Assembly: GCA_016191245.1 (NCBI GenBank)
Contig: JACPOY010000009.1
Location: forward strand, 1 to 64,000
Length of the DNA stretch: 64,000 bases
Reading direction: 5' to 3'
Source of the DNA: Gammaproteobacteria bacterium
GTDB lineage: Bacteria; Pseudomonadota; Gammaproteobacteria; Berkiellales; Berkiellaceae
Part shown: piece by piece, positions 15,143 to 24,568 of the stretch
Numbering within the stretch: position 1 is the stretch's first letter
Layout: each line of letters begins with the position of its first letter
Notes under the pieces: model-generated
Databases searched by the model: none
What the model saw: only the letters and a program-made list of their open reading frames with translations
What the model was told of the DNA's origin: nothing
Made by a program: the position numbers and the translations under genes

Positions 15143-15814
15143 ATGCACTACCCAGCCAAAGAAGCCAAAGCTGTATTTTTTGATCTTGATAATGTGCTTG
15201 TTTTTAGTGAAGTCATGCATTTTCAATCTTGGCAAATCGTGATGCAACAAGTTGGCCGCGATCCTAGCCAACTTGATTTTCAAAGTTTAATTGGCATATC
15301 TGATTCAAGACAAGCCTGCATATTAAAAGAAAAATTTAGTATCGCATTAGATGCTGTTCAAATCTGGGAAATGAAAAGGAAAGCATTTTTTGAGCTCATT
15401 GCTCAAGGTTTTACTGCACCTATGGGTAGAAATCATTTTCTCGATAAAATATCAAATACTTATATTACAGCAGTCGTCTCTTCTTCAGGCAGAGAAGTGA
15501 TTAAACAAGTACTAGAGGCAGAAAATATCAGCTCTCATTTTGAATTTATTATCGGCCATGAAGACTGCATCGAACATAAACCTAATCCAATGCCCTATTT
15601 ATTAGCATTAGAAAAAACTAATTTACTGCCTCATGAAGCTCTCATCATCGAGGATTCCTATGCTGGAATAAAAGCAGCAAAAAATGCCAATATTCCTGTA
15701 ATTGGCATTTTTAAAGATCAGACGCCTGATCAATTATTTGATGATGTGATATATTTTCATTCATTTGATGAAGTGAGTAATTGGTTTTTCAACCCTCTAA
15801 AAAATATTTCATAA
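15143..15814 (+). CDS. HAD-superfamily phosphatase, beta-phosphoglucomutase-like
   Basis: A 223-residue cytosolic HAD hydrolase. Motif I reads FFDLDNVLVFSE, with the usual second Asp replaced by Asn (DLDN rather than DxDG). Motif II is VVSSSG. The lysine and motif III appear as HKPNPMPY and IIEDSYAGIKAAKNA. The cap region suits the beta-PGM/GPH subfamily, so a small phosphorylated metabolite is the likely substrate. The frame opens at 15005, but GGAAAGAG lies just before the ATG at 15143, and the upstream part is a folded RNA element. Confidence 0.8.
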   Translation: MHYPAKEAKAVFFDLDNVLVFSEVMHFQSWQIVMQQVGRDPSQLDFQSLIGISDSRQACILKEKFSIALDAVQIWEMKRKAFFELIAQGFTAPMGRNHFLDKISNTYITAVVSSSGREVIKQVLEAENISSHFEFIIGHEDCIEHKPNPMPYLLALEKTNLLPHEALIIEDSYAGIKAAKNANIPVIGIFKDQTPDQLFDDVIYFHSFDEVSNWFFNPLKNIS

Positions 15815-15939
15815 TCATTAGACTGTAGTTGGCAACCTAAGATACCAATATCATTCTTTTATCATTAAACAATCATGCATTTCTTGTTATGCTTGCAAGT
15901 TGAATCAGAAGACCTTGTTCATTTGCTGAAGGATATAGC

Positions 15940-18114
15940 ATGAAGAAAGTTTGCAGCATCGTTTTAGTTTTTATGCTTGCTCATATTGGATTTGGGCATT
16001 GCCAAGAACATCGACCTAAAATTGGCTTGGTTTTAAGCGGTGGTGGCGCGCGCGGTGCAGCACATATTGGTGTTATTGAAGAATTAGAAGCACTCAATGT
16101 TCCCATTGATATGATTGTGGGTACAAGTATGGGAGCCGTCATCGGCGGTCTTTATGCTTCAGGTGTTCCCATTGAGAAAATCAAACAAGATTTTACTAAT
16201 CTCGATTGGGAAGAAATATTTAGCTATAACATTAAACGTGAATATTTATATTACCGTCGAAAATTAGATACTGATATCTTTTTAATGAAAAATTTCCTCA
16301 ATTACTCTCATGGCGAAATCCATCTACCATGGGGGATTATTACCGGCCAAAATTTGTATGAGATATTTAATTCATATTTATTGCCTAAAGAACCCATCTA
16401 TGATTTTTCTCATTTAGCTATCCCTTTTAAAGCCGTATCCACCGATTTAGTTTCTGGAAAACCTGTTGTACTTGATCAAGGTGATTTAGCTTTGTCTATG
16501 CTCGCAAGCATGGCTGTTCCTGGACTTATTTCACCAGTCGATATGGGTGACTATTTACTCGTCGATGGTGGAGTGAGTGCAAATTTACCTATTCAAGTTG
16601 CAAAAAGTATGGGTGCGGATATTGTGATCGTGGTTGATGTGGGTACGCCATTATCGACAAAAGCACAAATTACTGATCTTAGAGGTGTTTTAGGTCAAAT
16701 TACTAATATTTTAACTTATCAGAATGTCGTTACCAGTAAATCTTTTTTAACTCAACGCGATGTTCTGATTGAGCCTGATTTAAAAGATATAGAAACTTCG
16801 GATTTTGATAAGTTTGCCGAAGGCATTGAACCAGGTAAAATTGCTGCCATTCAAGAAACGCAAAAATTACAAAAGTTATCTTCAACATCGCATCATGATT
16901 ACCCGCATTTTTATTCATTCAATTATTTTTCTTTAGATCGTGTTGTGATTAAGAATGAAACTTTCTTGTGTCCACAAACTTATTATGATTATTTAGATTT
17001 TGATAATATTGATGCTTCGCTTATTAAAGAAAAAATTGACTACCTTTACGGCTTAAGCATTTATGAGCGCATTTATTATGGTATTGAAAATGGTCCTGAA
17101 GGGAAACGGCTATCTGTTGAACCAAAAATAAGCTCTAATGATCCACTTTATTTTCAAGGTAGTTTACTCCTAGATTCAGATTTTCAAACAGTTAATGACT
17201 TTACTGTCATCCTTGGTATTACAAACCCTCAAGTAAACTCTTATTTAGGGGAATGGCGACTTTTAGGCAGAATTGGTAAAGGAAACGGACTTTTTGCTGA
17301 ATATTATCAACCACTTGATGCTTCATTATCTTGGTTTGTTAATCCTTATGCTTCTTTTAATCGAGGACCTGTTAATTTCTTTTTTGATTACAATAGACTT
17401 GCTACAATTTTAGATACATCAAGTTTAATCGGAGTACAATTTGGAAAAACTTTTTCAAATGTAGTACGACTTAAGGGTTTTTGGGAATTTCAATATGATG
17501 ATTTTACCATCAAAACAGGTTCGATTCTTTTACCAAAAACTTTTGAAAGAAATGGTCAAGCAGGAGTTGCTTTTGAATGGGATGCTATCGATAATTTATA
17601 TTTTCCCCATCATGGCGTAAAAGGCGATGTTACGCTTTCAACCTACGATAAAGCACTCGGTAGCGACAATCATTTCTCACAACTTGTTATTAATAGTTTA
17701 AATGCGATTTCTCATGGCAAACACGCGCTTGCGTTTGGTGGTAAATTTAATCGAACATTAGATGGAGAGCCAAGTTTTAATTCTGGTTTTGATTTAGGCG
17801 GTTTATTTGGATTATCAGGTCTTTCAAATGGCGAACTTACCGGCTCTAATTCAGCATTAATAACTGGAATTTATTATTATGAGATTAATCAACTTCCTAT
17901 TATCCCCAATAGACCAACTCCTGTATATCTGGGTGCGTCATTAGAAGGTGGTAAAGTCTGGGGGGAAACCAATTTGAGCAATAATGAATTTATCACCAGC
18001 GGTTCCGTCTTTATAGGGTTAGATTCAATATTGGGACCTGTCTACATTGCCTTTGGCATGACCGACAATGGTAGAAAAGCCGCCCACTTAGCAATTAGAC
18101 CCGCCTTTAAATAA
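15940..18114 (+). CDS. Patatin-like phospholipase fused to an outer-membrane barrel (PlpD-type, type Vd secretion)
   Basis: A 724-residue protein with a signal peptide (1-21). A patatin domain follows with the oxyanion loop SGGGARG (33-39), nucleophile Ser63 in GTSMG and Asp209 in VDGG. After about residue 320 comes a POTRA-like linker, and the last 350 residues or so are alternating beta-strand sequence of the bacterial surface antigen (BamA-like) barrel type. The layout and length match PlpD, which presents or releases a phospholipase A at the cell surface. In an intracellular bacterium it could act on host membranes, which is inference. A stem-loop follows the stop. Confidence 0.9.
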   Translation: MKKVCSIVLVFMLAHIGFGHCQEHRPKIGLVLSGGGARGAAHIGVIEELEALNVPIDMIVGTSMGAVIGGLYASGVPIEKIKQDFTNLDWEEIFSYNIKREYLYYRRKLDTDIFLMKNFLNYSHGEIHLPWGIITGQNLYEIFNSYLLPKEPIYDFSHLAIPFKAVSTDLVSGKPVVLDQGDLALSMLASMAVPGLISPVDMGDYLLVDGGVSANLPIQVAKSMGADIVIVVDVGTPLSTKAQITDLRGVLGQITNILTYQNVVTSKSFLTQRDVLIEPDLKDIETSDFDKFAEGIEPGKIAAIQETQKLQKLSSTSHHDYPHFYSFNYFSLDRVVIKNETFLCPQTYYDYLDFDNIDASLIKEKIDYLYGLSIYERIYYGIENGPEGKRLSVEPKISSNDPLYFQGSLLLDSDFQTVNDFTVILGITNPQVNSYLGEWRLLGRIGKGNGLFAEYYQPLDASLSWFVNPYASFNRGPVNFFFDYNRLATILDTSSLIGVQFGKTFSNVVRLKGFWEFQYDDFTIKTGSILLPKTFERNGQAGVAFEWDAIDNLYFPHHGVKGDVTLSTYDKALGSDNHFSQLVINSLNAISHGKHALAFGGKFNRTLDGEPSFNSGFDLGGLFGLSGLSNGELTGSNSALITGIYYYEINQLPIIPNRPTPVYLGASLEGGKVWGETNLSNNEFITSGSVFIGLDSILGPVYIAFGMTDNGRKAAHLAIRPAFK

Positions 18115-18125
18115 AGAGCAATTTA

Positions 18126-18156
18126 GGCTAGTATTCGTTTTTTTCGAGTACTAGCC
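18126..18156 (+). terminator. Stem-loop after the patatin gene
   Basis: GGCTAGTATTCG pairs with CGAGTACTAGCC (one G-T wobble) around a seven-T loop, giving a 12-bp stem directly after the plpD-like stop codon. No T-run follows on the plus strand, so termination may depend on another factor. Confidence 0.5.
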
Positions 18157-18211
18157 CTCTAACAAAAGTGTTAGATAGAAAACTTATGTTATTTTATCTA
18201 TAATTATAAAC

Positions 18212-18739
18212 ATGACTATCCTAAAAATTTTACAGTATCCCGATAAACGTCTAAAACGCGTTGCCGTTCCGGTTGAGAACTTTGATGCATCAATTCAAAA
18301 AGTCATTGATGATATGTTTGAAACGCATTACGCCACGCCTAATTGCGCGGCTCTTGCTGCAACTCAGTTAGATCTCGATATCCCGTGGCATATTACCGTT
18401 ATTGATTATTCTCATGAAAAAAACCAACCCTTATGCCTGGTCAATGGGAAAATCACTTATCGTGAAGGCGAACAAAATGAATTAGAGGGGTGTATGTCGG
18501 TTTTTCCCCAGCATATTCATGAAAAAGTAAAACGGGCCATGAAGATAAAAGTGCAGTATCAAGATAGGCATGGTAATCCTCATGAAATTGAAGCTGAGGG
18601 CTATTTTGCGAAATGTATCCAGCATGAATTAGATCATCTTGATGGTCATGTTTATTTGGATCATTTGCACAAGATCAAAGTTGAGCGCATTGCACGCAAA
18701 GTGAAAAAGCTTGAGCGTCAGGCGAAGAAAGAGAAATAA
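18212..18739 (+). CDS. def: Peptide deformylase, divergent motif I
   Basis: Removes the formyl group from nascent proteins. The metal site is intact, with Cys94 in EGCMS and His138-Glu139 and His142 in QHELDH. Motif I, normally GxGxAAxQ, reads CAALAATQ (45-52), so both glycines are changed. The C-terminus carries a Lys/Arg-rich tail of about 20 residues. The usual partner fmt is not adjacent. It may be a second, specialised deformylase rather than the housekeeping copy. Confidence 0.88.
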   Translation: MTILKILQYPDKRLKRVAVPVENFDASIQKVIDDMFETHYATPNCAALAATQLDLDIPWHITVIDYSHEKNQPLCLVNGKITYREGEQNELEGCMSVFPQHIHEKVKRAMKIKVQYQDRHGNPHEIEAEGYFAKCIQHELDHLDGHVYLDHLHKIKVERIARKVKKLERQAKKEK

Positions 18740-18792
18740 CGATAATTAGGCGGATATTAAGCTATTTGCTGTGTGAAAACCAATCATGCCAA

Positions 18793-20055
18793 TCAGTTCG
18801 CTCGAACAATGAGCAGTTCCTGCCAATTTGTCGTATAGGCGGGTGATATATTTTCTTGATGCATGCCCCATGCTTTTCTCACGCCGCAAACGGCAAATTG
18901 GATAGTTTTTTTGCCGTACTTGTCGTTTATCTCATCCAGGGCATCCATTAAAACTTTATTATTTAACTTATCATGATCAATAAAAAAGTCTTCTTGACTC
19001 GTATTGTTTGAAACAAGATCTAGCAACATTATCCCTGCTTTTTTGTATTGGTATCCTTGACGAAAAATCGCTTGCAAACCCAAAACGGCTGATTTAAGAA
19101 TGACAACGGTATTGTTTGTTTCTTTAACAAATTTTAAACAAATAGAGTTTGAATATTGCGAAGCCATTTGACTAAAAGGATTTGTTCTTACAAATACCAT
19201 GATGCCACAAGCATAGGAATGTTGTCCTCGCAGCTTTTCTGCGGCAATTGTCGCAAAATTGGTCACCGCTTCTCTTAAATCATTAAATTTTTCAATTTTG
19301 TAGCCAAATGAACGCGACACCAAAATATTTTTGCGTGGTGCTACTTCTTCAAGATCAAGACAGGATGTTCCCTGCAACTCAAGTACCGTTTTTGCTATCA
19401 TGACATTAAATTTTTTACGCATCTCAATAGCAGATGCATTGGCTAAATCAAGCGCATTACAAATACCTAATTGCCTTAATTTACTGGACCATTTGCGCCC
19501 TATTCCCCATATATCTTCAACATCAACATGCATTAACTTTGCTTTTGCATCAGATGCTTGACGAAATACTTGCACACCACCAAGATATACTTGACGTTTA
19601 GCAAAAAAATTCGCAATTTTTGCTAAGGTTTTGGTGGGGGCTATGCCAACAGAAACAGGAAGACGTGTACCTTGTAAAATATATTCGCGGATCTGTTTAC
19701 CATATTCGGTTAAATCCCACTTTTCATAGCCCTTTAAACCCAGAAATATTTCATCAATAGAGTAAATCTCGTAATCTGGAGAAAAGCCGGATAAAAGTGT
19801 CATCACACGTCCCGACATGTCACCATATAGCCGAAAATTAGAAGAAAGCACGACCACTTTATTTGCTCGTACCAAATCCCTTCTCTGGAAAATAGGCTCG
19901 CCCATTTTAAATCCTAAGGCTTTAGCTTCATTAGAGCGCGCTACCACGCAGCCATCATTATTAGATAACACGACCACAGGCTTACCCTCTAATTTGGGGT
20001 TAAACACGCGCTCACAAGACACATAGAAGTTATTGCAATCGATGAGAGCAAACAT
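18793..20055 (-). CDS. umuC: DNA polymerase V catalytic subunit, without adjacent umuD
   Basis: A Y-family translesion polymerase. The 420-residue protein has [16 protein letters not shown] at the N-terminus, [15 protein letters not shown], and YSIDEIF with the catalytic acidic pair. A little-finger region and the UmuC-specific C-terminal domain follow. The ATG at 20055 is chosen because GAGGAG lies 8 nt upstream; a GTG at 20064 also opens the frame. No umuD lies next to it and I see no LexA-type box upstream, so the partner must be encoded elsewhere or be absent. Confidence 0.93.
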   Translation of the reverse strand: MFALIDCNNFYVSCERVFNPKLEGKPVVVLSNNDGCVVARSNEAKALGFKMGEPIFQRRDLVRANKVVVLSSNFRLYGDMSGRVMTLLSGFSPDYEIYSIDEIFLGLKGYEKWDLTEYGKQIREYILQGTRLPVSVGIAPTKTLAKIANFFAKRQVYLGGVQVFRQASDAKAKLMHVDVEDIWGIGRKWSSKLRQLGICNALDLANASAIEMRKKFNVMIAKTVLELQGTSCLDLEEVAPRKNILVSRSFGYKIEKFNDLREAVTNFATIAAEKLRGQHSYACGIMVFVRTNPFSQMASQYSNSICLKFVKETNNTVVILKSAVLGLQAIFRQGYQYKKAGIMLLDLVSNNTSQEDFFIDHDKLNNKVLMDALDEINDKYGKKTIQFAVCGVRKAWGMHQENISPAYTTNWQELLIVRAN

Positions 20056-20145
20056 GCGTTTCACTCCTCATTTATCAATGATTACTGTGCAGATATCAAA
20101 ACTATAGCGCGGACAAAGAAAGCGGTCAAGGATGTTAGTTGAATC

Positions 20146-20892
20146 TCAAACTTTTCCTACCAATAAATGGATAGGCAGTATCATAATTTTAGGTTGGTCG
20201 ATATCACCCCAAGCGTTTTGAAGGGATGCTGTTATTTTATCAACAGGGTTTTGTTGTTTTTGCTTTTGATATTCTTTCACTCCAGACCAGGTATTAAGAT
20301 AGCCTAACAGTTGCTGCAACGTGACAACTTTATTGATAACAAAGGCTGGTGGAGATATCCGTTGAAAAGGAAAAGGAATAGTGCAGTATTCTTCTTCGAC
20401 AAATTTTCTTTCTTTAGGCCAATACTTATCGCCCAAAATATTTACATAAAGTCTTCGAATAATCGGATCTACAGTGGATGAGATATTGCCTAAAGAATAA
20501 GACCAAGCAGCAATAATACCTCCGGGTTTGGAGACACGTTTCACCTCTTGATAAAACTCATCAAAATTGAACCAATGCAATGCTTGAGCAACAGTAATTA
20601 AATCAACACTAACATCTGGAATGGTTGTCTTTTCTGCCGGCCAACAATGATATGAAACGTTTGCTATTTTGGGAGCAACATCAAGTTGTCTCTGGTTGAT
20701 ATCACTGGCAATAACGTGTTTGAATCTTTTTGCTAGCGCTATAGCCGCTTGGCCTGTACCTGTTCCGCAATCCCAGGCTACCTCAGAGGATGACACTAAA
20801 CTCATTAAATATGTAAATAGTTCTTCGGGATAATCTGGCCGAAACCTTTGATAACTTTCGGGTTTATCAGCAAAATGTTCAATAAAGCTCAT
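20146..20892 (-). CDS. Class I SAM-dependent methyltransferase
   Basis: A 248-residue small-molecule methyltransferase of the Methyltransf_11 type. Motif I is AWDCGTGTGQAA (about 39-50), an acidic residue follows in ASDIN, and QALHWF near 110 is typical of the Crg1/TAM-like group. The C-terminal third is a variable substrate cap. It overlaps the upstream pncC gene by 4 bp, so the two are translationally coupled. The substrate is unknown. Confidence 0.82.
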   Translation of the reverse strand: MSFIEHFADKPESYQRFRPDYPEELFTYLMSLVSSSEVAWDCGTGTGQAAIALAKRFKHVIASDINQRQLDVAPKIANVSYHCWPAEKTTIPDVSVDLITVAQALHWFNFDEFYQEVKRVSKPGGIIAAWSYSLGNISSTVDPIIRRLYVNILGDKYWPKERKFVEEEYCTIPFPFQRISPPAFVINKVVTLQQLLGYLNTWSGVKEYQKQKQQNPVDKITASLQNAWGDIDQPKIMILPIHLLVGKV

Positions 20893-21365
20893 AACATTTT
20901 TAAAACAAGGGTTACTGCTTTAATTATAGCTTTTTCTCGAACTTTCGCTCTACCACCTGAAAATCGATAATCCTGAGAATGCGTTTTAAAACTTTTTCCT
21001 GCCACAGCAATCCAAACCAAACCCACAGGTTTTTGTAAAGTACCACCGGTGGGTCCTGCAATACCAGTAATGGAAACACTTATTTGCGCAGCACTCATGA
21101 TGAGAGCTTTTTCGGCCATCTCAATAGCAACTTGCTCACTGACAGCACCAAATTGCTCTAAAGTCTCAAGGCCTACCCCTAACATCCGGTTTTTCGCTTG
21201 ATTACTGTAAGTGATATAACCCTGCTCAAACCAATCAGAGCTCCCAGAAATAGAGGTGATCCAATAACTCAAGCCCCCACCCGTACAGGATTCAGCTGTT
21301 GTAATCTTCCAATGGCGACTTTTAAGTTTATTCCCAAGCTCAGCCGTTAATTTTTCCAGTAGCAA
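20889..21365 (-). CDS. pncC: Nicotinamide-nucleotide amidohydrolase, CinA C-terminal domain
   Basis: Deamidates nicotinamide mononucleotide to nicotinate mononucleotide in pyridine-nucleotide recycling. The 158-residue CinA-C domain shows TTAESCTGGGLSYWIT, the catalytic-site Ser and a late SITGIAGPTGG. The frame is open to 21623, but TAGGAGG lies directly before a TTG at 21365, which gives the normal family length. The longer version would run into the divergent MFS gene. It is coupled to the methyltransferase downstream by a 4-bp overlap. Confidence 0.88.
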   Translation of the reverse strand: MLLEKLTAELGNKLKSRHWKITTAESCTGGGLSYWITSISGSSDWFEQGYITYSNQAKNRMLGVGLETLEQFGAVSEQVAIEMAEKALIMSAAQISVSITGIAGPTGGTLQKPVGLVWIAVAGKSFKTHSQDYRFSGGRAKVREKAIIKAVTLVLKML

Positions 21366-21426
21366 GAAGCCTCCTAAAAATAAATATCCTCTAAACTTAC
21401 AATATATCATGCAAGGACGAAAAAGA

Positions 21427-23022
21427 ATGCCAAGATTAGAGGCATGGCCAGCGCTACAAAATCCCATTTTTAGAATGCTATGGACAGCTTCATTAGTATC
21501 TAATATTGGCACCTGGATGCATGAAGTTGGCGCATCATGGCTAATGACCTCGTTAACCACAAAGCCAATGTGGGTTGCGCTAGTACAAGCAACAACCTCT
21601 CTATCAATCTGTATACTCGCCATTCCTGCAGGTGCCTTAGCCGATATTGTTGATAGAAGACGCTATCTGATTGTGTTACAGGCAAGCATGCTAGTGACTG
21701 CAGCCATCCTGGCAACAGTGACCCTTACGGGCAAAATGTCACCTGAATTATTGCTTTTCTTAACCTTTTGTCTTGGCGCGGGTGCTGCCTTGAGTACGCC
21801 TACCTGGCAAGCCATCATCCCAGAGATAGTTGAGCCCAAAGATCTATTCTCAGCTGTACTTCTCAATGGTGTATCAAATAATATCTCGCGTGCGATTGGT
21901 CCTGCATTAGCGGGACTCATTATTGCAGCAATGGGATCTGGGGCGGTCTTTACTATCAATGCGCTATCATTTTTTGGCATTATTTACGCGCTCAAACGTT
22001 GGAAACGAGAGCCCAATGAAAGTACCTTACCGGCAGAGAGGCTGTTTAGTGCCATTCGAGCCGGAATAAGATATGTCAAAGGCACGCCAACATTGCAAAA
22101 TGTCATGGTCAAATCCTGCTCGTTTTTTTTCTTTTCCAGTGCAGCCTGGGCATTGATCCCTTTAGTTGCACGTCATGAATTAAAAAGTGGACCACTAGGA
22201 TTTGGACTTTTGCTGGCAAATCTTGGGTGTGGCGCTGTTTTAGGAGCATTTGTTCTAACAAAATTACGTGTAATGATAAAAATAGATCAACAAATTCTGA
22301 TAGGTGCTGTTTTATTTACTATTACTAATTTGCTGCTTGGATTAGTGCAAAATTTTTATATTGCATGTTTTGCCATGTTTTTAGGTGGATTTGCCTGGAC
22401 TTCTGTCGGATCAACGCTCAACACAGTTGCACAACAATCTATTTCATCATGGGTGCGCGCACGTGCTTTATCTGTTTATCTGATGATTTTTTTTGGTAGC
22501 ATGGCCCTTGGGAGCGTTTTTTGGGGATGGATAGCAACCCATTTTACTATCTCTTTAGCTCTTATTAGCGCAGCAATAGGTTTGATCATTGCAAACCTTA
22601 TTTCATATCATTTTACTTTAGATGGCACACAAATACCGGATCATACACCAACCAAAGATTCACCTGCCCCGATTGGTCAAATTCAAGTGGAACATGAACA
22701 AGGACCCGTCATGATCACAGTTGAATACAAAGTAAAGCAGGAAAACCAAGAAAAATTCACTTATGAAATCCAATTTTTAAGACGAATTCGTTTACGCGAA
22801 GGGGCTTATTTTTGGTCACTATTTCATGATATTGATGATCCTGAACGCTATCTAGAATGTTTTATGGCAGAGTCGTGGCTTGAACACTTACGATTTCATG
22901 AACGAGTTTCCATCTCAGATAGAAAAATCCAAGTAAAAGTAGCCGCCTTTCATGAGAGTTCATCACGTCCTAAAGTGACACATTATATTGCAGACAAAGT
23001 ACCACCAAAAAAGAAAATTTAA
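21427..23022 (+). CDS. MFS exporter of the MFS_3 type with a cytosolic C-terminal domain
   Basis: About twelve membrane segments occupy residues 15-405. The loop ADIVDRRRYL between helices 2 and 3 is the MFS signature. The family resembles EntS-like exporters of siderophores or drugs. The last 110 residues or so are soluble and resemble the dimeric alpha-beta monooxygenase-like extension found in this group. The start at 21427 has AAGGA 9 nt upstream; an earlier ATG at 21409 is possible. The gene is divergent from pncC, and its stop overlaps the convergent ferritin-VIT gene by 4 bp. Confidence 0.85.
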   Translation: MPRLEAWPALQNPIFRMLWTASLVSNIGTWMHEVGASWLMTSLTTKPMWVALVQATTSLSICILAIPAGALADIVDRRRYLIVLQASMLVTAAILATVTLTGKMSPELLLFLTFCLGAGAALSTPTWQAIIPEIVEPKDLFSAVLLNGVSNNISRAIGPALAGLIIAAMGSGAVFTINALSFFGIIYALKRWKREPNESTLPAERLFSAIRAGIRYVKGTPTLQNVMVKSCSFFFFSSAAWALIPLVARHELKSGPLGFGLLLANLGCGAVLGAFVLTKLRVMIKIDQQILIGAVLFTITNLLLGLVQNFYIACFAMFLGGFAWTSVGSTLNTVAQQSISSWVRARALSVYLMIFFGSMALGSVFWGWIATHFTISLALISAAIGLIIANLISYHFTLDGTQIPDHTPTKDSPAPIGQIQVEHEQGPVMITVEYKVKQENQEKFTYEIQFLRRIRLREGAYFWSLFHDIDDPERYLECFMAESWLEHLRFHERVSISDRKIQVKVAAFHESSSRPKVTHYIADKVPPKKKI

Positions 23023-24134
23023 GCTGATATAGAAATTCCAATTAATTTTCCTATCATAAAAGTAATACCCGCCGCGCTTAATCCAAAGATAACTTGTCTC
23101 ATCCCTGAATAAAAAGCGTTTTTTCCCGTAAATAAAGTAATGCATGCTCCAATTGCAAATAAGCCAAATGTACTCGCTGCCAAGCTTGCCATGACAGCAA
23201 TATTTCCTGAGATCAAAAAGAAGGGAAAAACAGGGATAATGGCACCAAAAGCGAAAAGAAAAAATGAAGTAAAGGCTGCCTTCCAAGCCGAACCACCGAG
23301 GGTGTCTTTATCAATCCCTAATTCTTCACGCACTAAAGCATCAAGTGCAGTTTCTTTGTTTGAAAGTACTTGTATCGCTAATTTTTTTGCATCAGCTTCT
23401 GTCATGCCTTTTGCTTGATACAAAATAGCAAGTTCGTTCATTTCTTCTTCAGGTGAATTTTCAAGCTCTTCGGCTTCGATTTCAACCTGTCTTTGGTAGA
23501 GCTCACGTGAACTTTGCACTGAAAGCCATTCGCCCAATGCCATTGAAATCGAACCGGCAAGTAATCCTGCAACGCCTGCTACAATAATCTGGCTGTGACC
23601 ACTGGTAGCTCCTATCACCCCCATGACTAGACTCATATTAGAAACTAAACCATCATTTGAGCCTAATACGGCTGCTCTTAGTTCATTTCCCCCTACCCCT
23701 TTGTGTTTGCCTTCAAATTGTGTGAGCAGCGTTCCGCCAACATTGATATTAGAATGTTGGCTTAAATTTTGAATAATATTTAAATGTACATTTTCAAGAC
23801 CCGTAATTTTTTCACCACTCGCCTGCTTTTTTTCTATAGCCGACTTGGACATTTGATATTCAACTGCAGTCAAATGCGACATAATAAATTCAAAACCAAA
23901 ATAATGTGCTAACTTCACTTGTAAACGGGCTCGAAAACTCGGAGGAGGTAAAGCAAAATCAGGTTTTTTACTTCGAATTTTACTTAATACTTTTTGTGCA
24001 TGACGGCTTTCAATTTCTGACATCTTCATAAAAATTTGAGATGATGCATTATCATGATGATGTTCAGCTAATGATTTATATAAATAAGCTGTATCTACTT
24101 CAATTTGTAACTGTTGTATTTGTTTTTTTAACAT
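23019..24134 (-). CDS. Membrane-bound ferritin-VIT protein, MbfA-like
   Basis: A 371-residue fusion. Residues 1-140 are a rubrerythrin/ferritin-like helical domain with metal-binding Glu and His positions (EVDTAYLY, SEIESRHAQ). Residues 150-371 are a VIT1/CCC1 transporter with ELRAAVLGSNDGLVSNMSLV and about five membrane helices. MbfA proteins export iron from the cytosol and protect against iron and peroxide stress. No Fur or Irr-type operator was identified. Its 3' end overlaps the MFS gene by 4 bp. Confidence 0.88.
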   Translation of the reverse strand: MLKKQIQQLQIEVDTAYLYKSLAEHHHDNASSQIFMKMSEIESRHAQKVLSKIRSKKPDFALPPPSFRARLQVKLAHYFGFEFIMSHLTAVEYQMSKSAIEKKQASGEKITGLENVHLNIIQNLSQHSNINVGGTLLTQFEGKHKGVGGNELRAAVLGSNDGLVSNMSLVMGVIGATSGHSQIIVAGVAGLLAGSISMALGEWLSVQSSRELYQRQVEIEAEELENSPEEEMNELAILYQAKGMTEADAKKLAIQVLSNKETALDALVREELGIDKDTLGGSAWKAAFTSFFLFAFGAIIPVFPFFLISGNIAVMASLAASTFGLFAIGACITLFTGKNAFYSGMRQVIFGLSAAGITFMIGKLIGISISA

Positions 24135-24158
24135 TATAAGTTCACTTCAATATTGCTT

Positions 24159-24568
24159 TTAAGGCTTAATAGCGACTTTTAATACACCGTCTCGTTGATT
24201 TGCAAATAGATCATAAGCCTCTTCAATTTTGTCTAATGAAAATTGATAGCTTTGCCTCCTCATTGAGCTTGATGACTATCAAGGCAGGAAAAACATTGCC
24301 CACATGGGGTAATTGCACCCGCTATTACCCTTTGACCTATTTGATTTCCGCTGACAGCACTTCCCAACTCTTCAATAATCCCCACAGGTTCATGCCCTAT
24401 AGTTAACCCAGGCTTAACCGGATATTCTCCCTTGAGAATATGCACATCCGTGCCACATATCGTTGTCGTGGTGATTTTTACAAGCGCGTCGGTTGAACCC
24501 ACTTTAGGGATCGGTTTTTCATCTAAAATAATTTTTCCAGGTTTAATAAATACAGCAGCTTTCATCAT
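24159..24568 (-). pseudogene. Zinc-dependent alcohol dehydrogenase, internally deleted
   Basis: The first 100 codons encode a normal medium-chain dehydrogenase N-terminus: ICGTDVHILKGEY with the catalytic-zinc Cys, GHEPVGI, and CGQCFSCLDS of the structural-zinc loop. A stop follows at HQAQ. The next bases, in another frame, encode YQFSLDKIEEAYDLF and end in LKVAIKP, which is a normal ADH C-terminus. About 200 central codons, including the whole NAD fold, are missing. The gene overlaps the methyltransferase stop (ATGA), so it was once the third gene of the type III PKS operon. Confidence 0.85.

Noticed and set aside
20056..20145. Possible LexA box upstream of umuC
   Set aside because: CTGTGCAGATATC has only a partial CTG half-site and no matching second half.
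21366..21623. N-terminal 86 codons of the long pncC frame
   Set aside because: They overlap the divergent MFS gene and do not resemble CinA; TAGGAGG marks the TTG at 21365.
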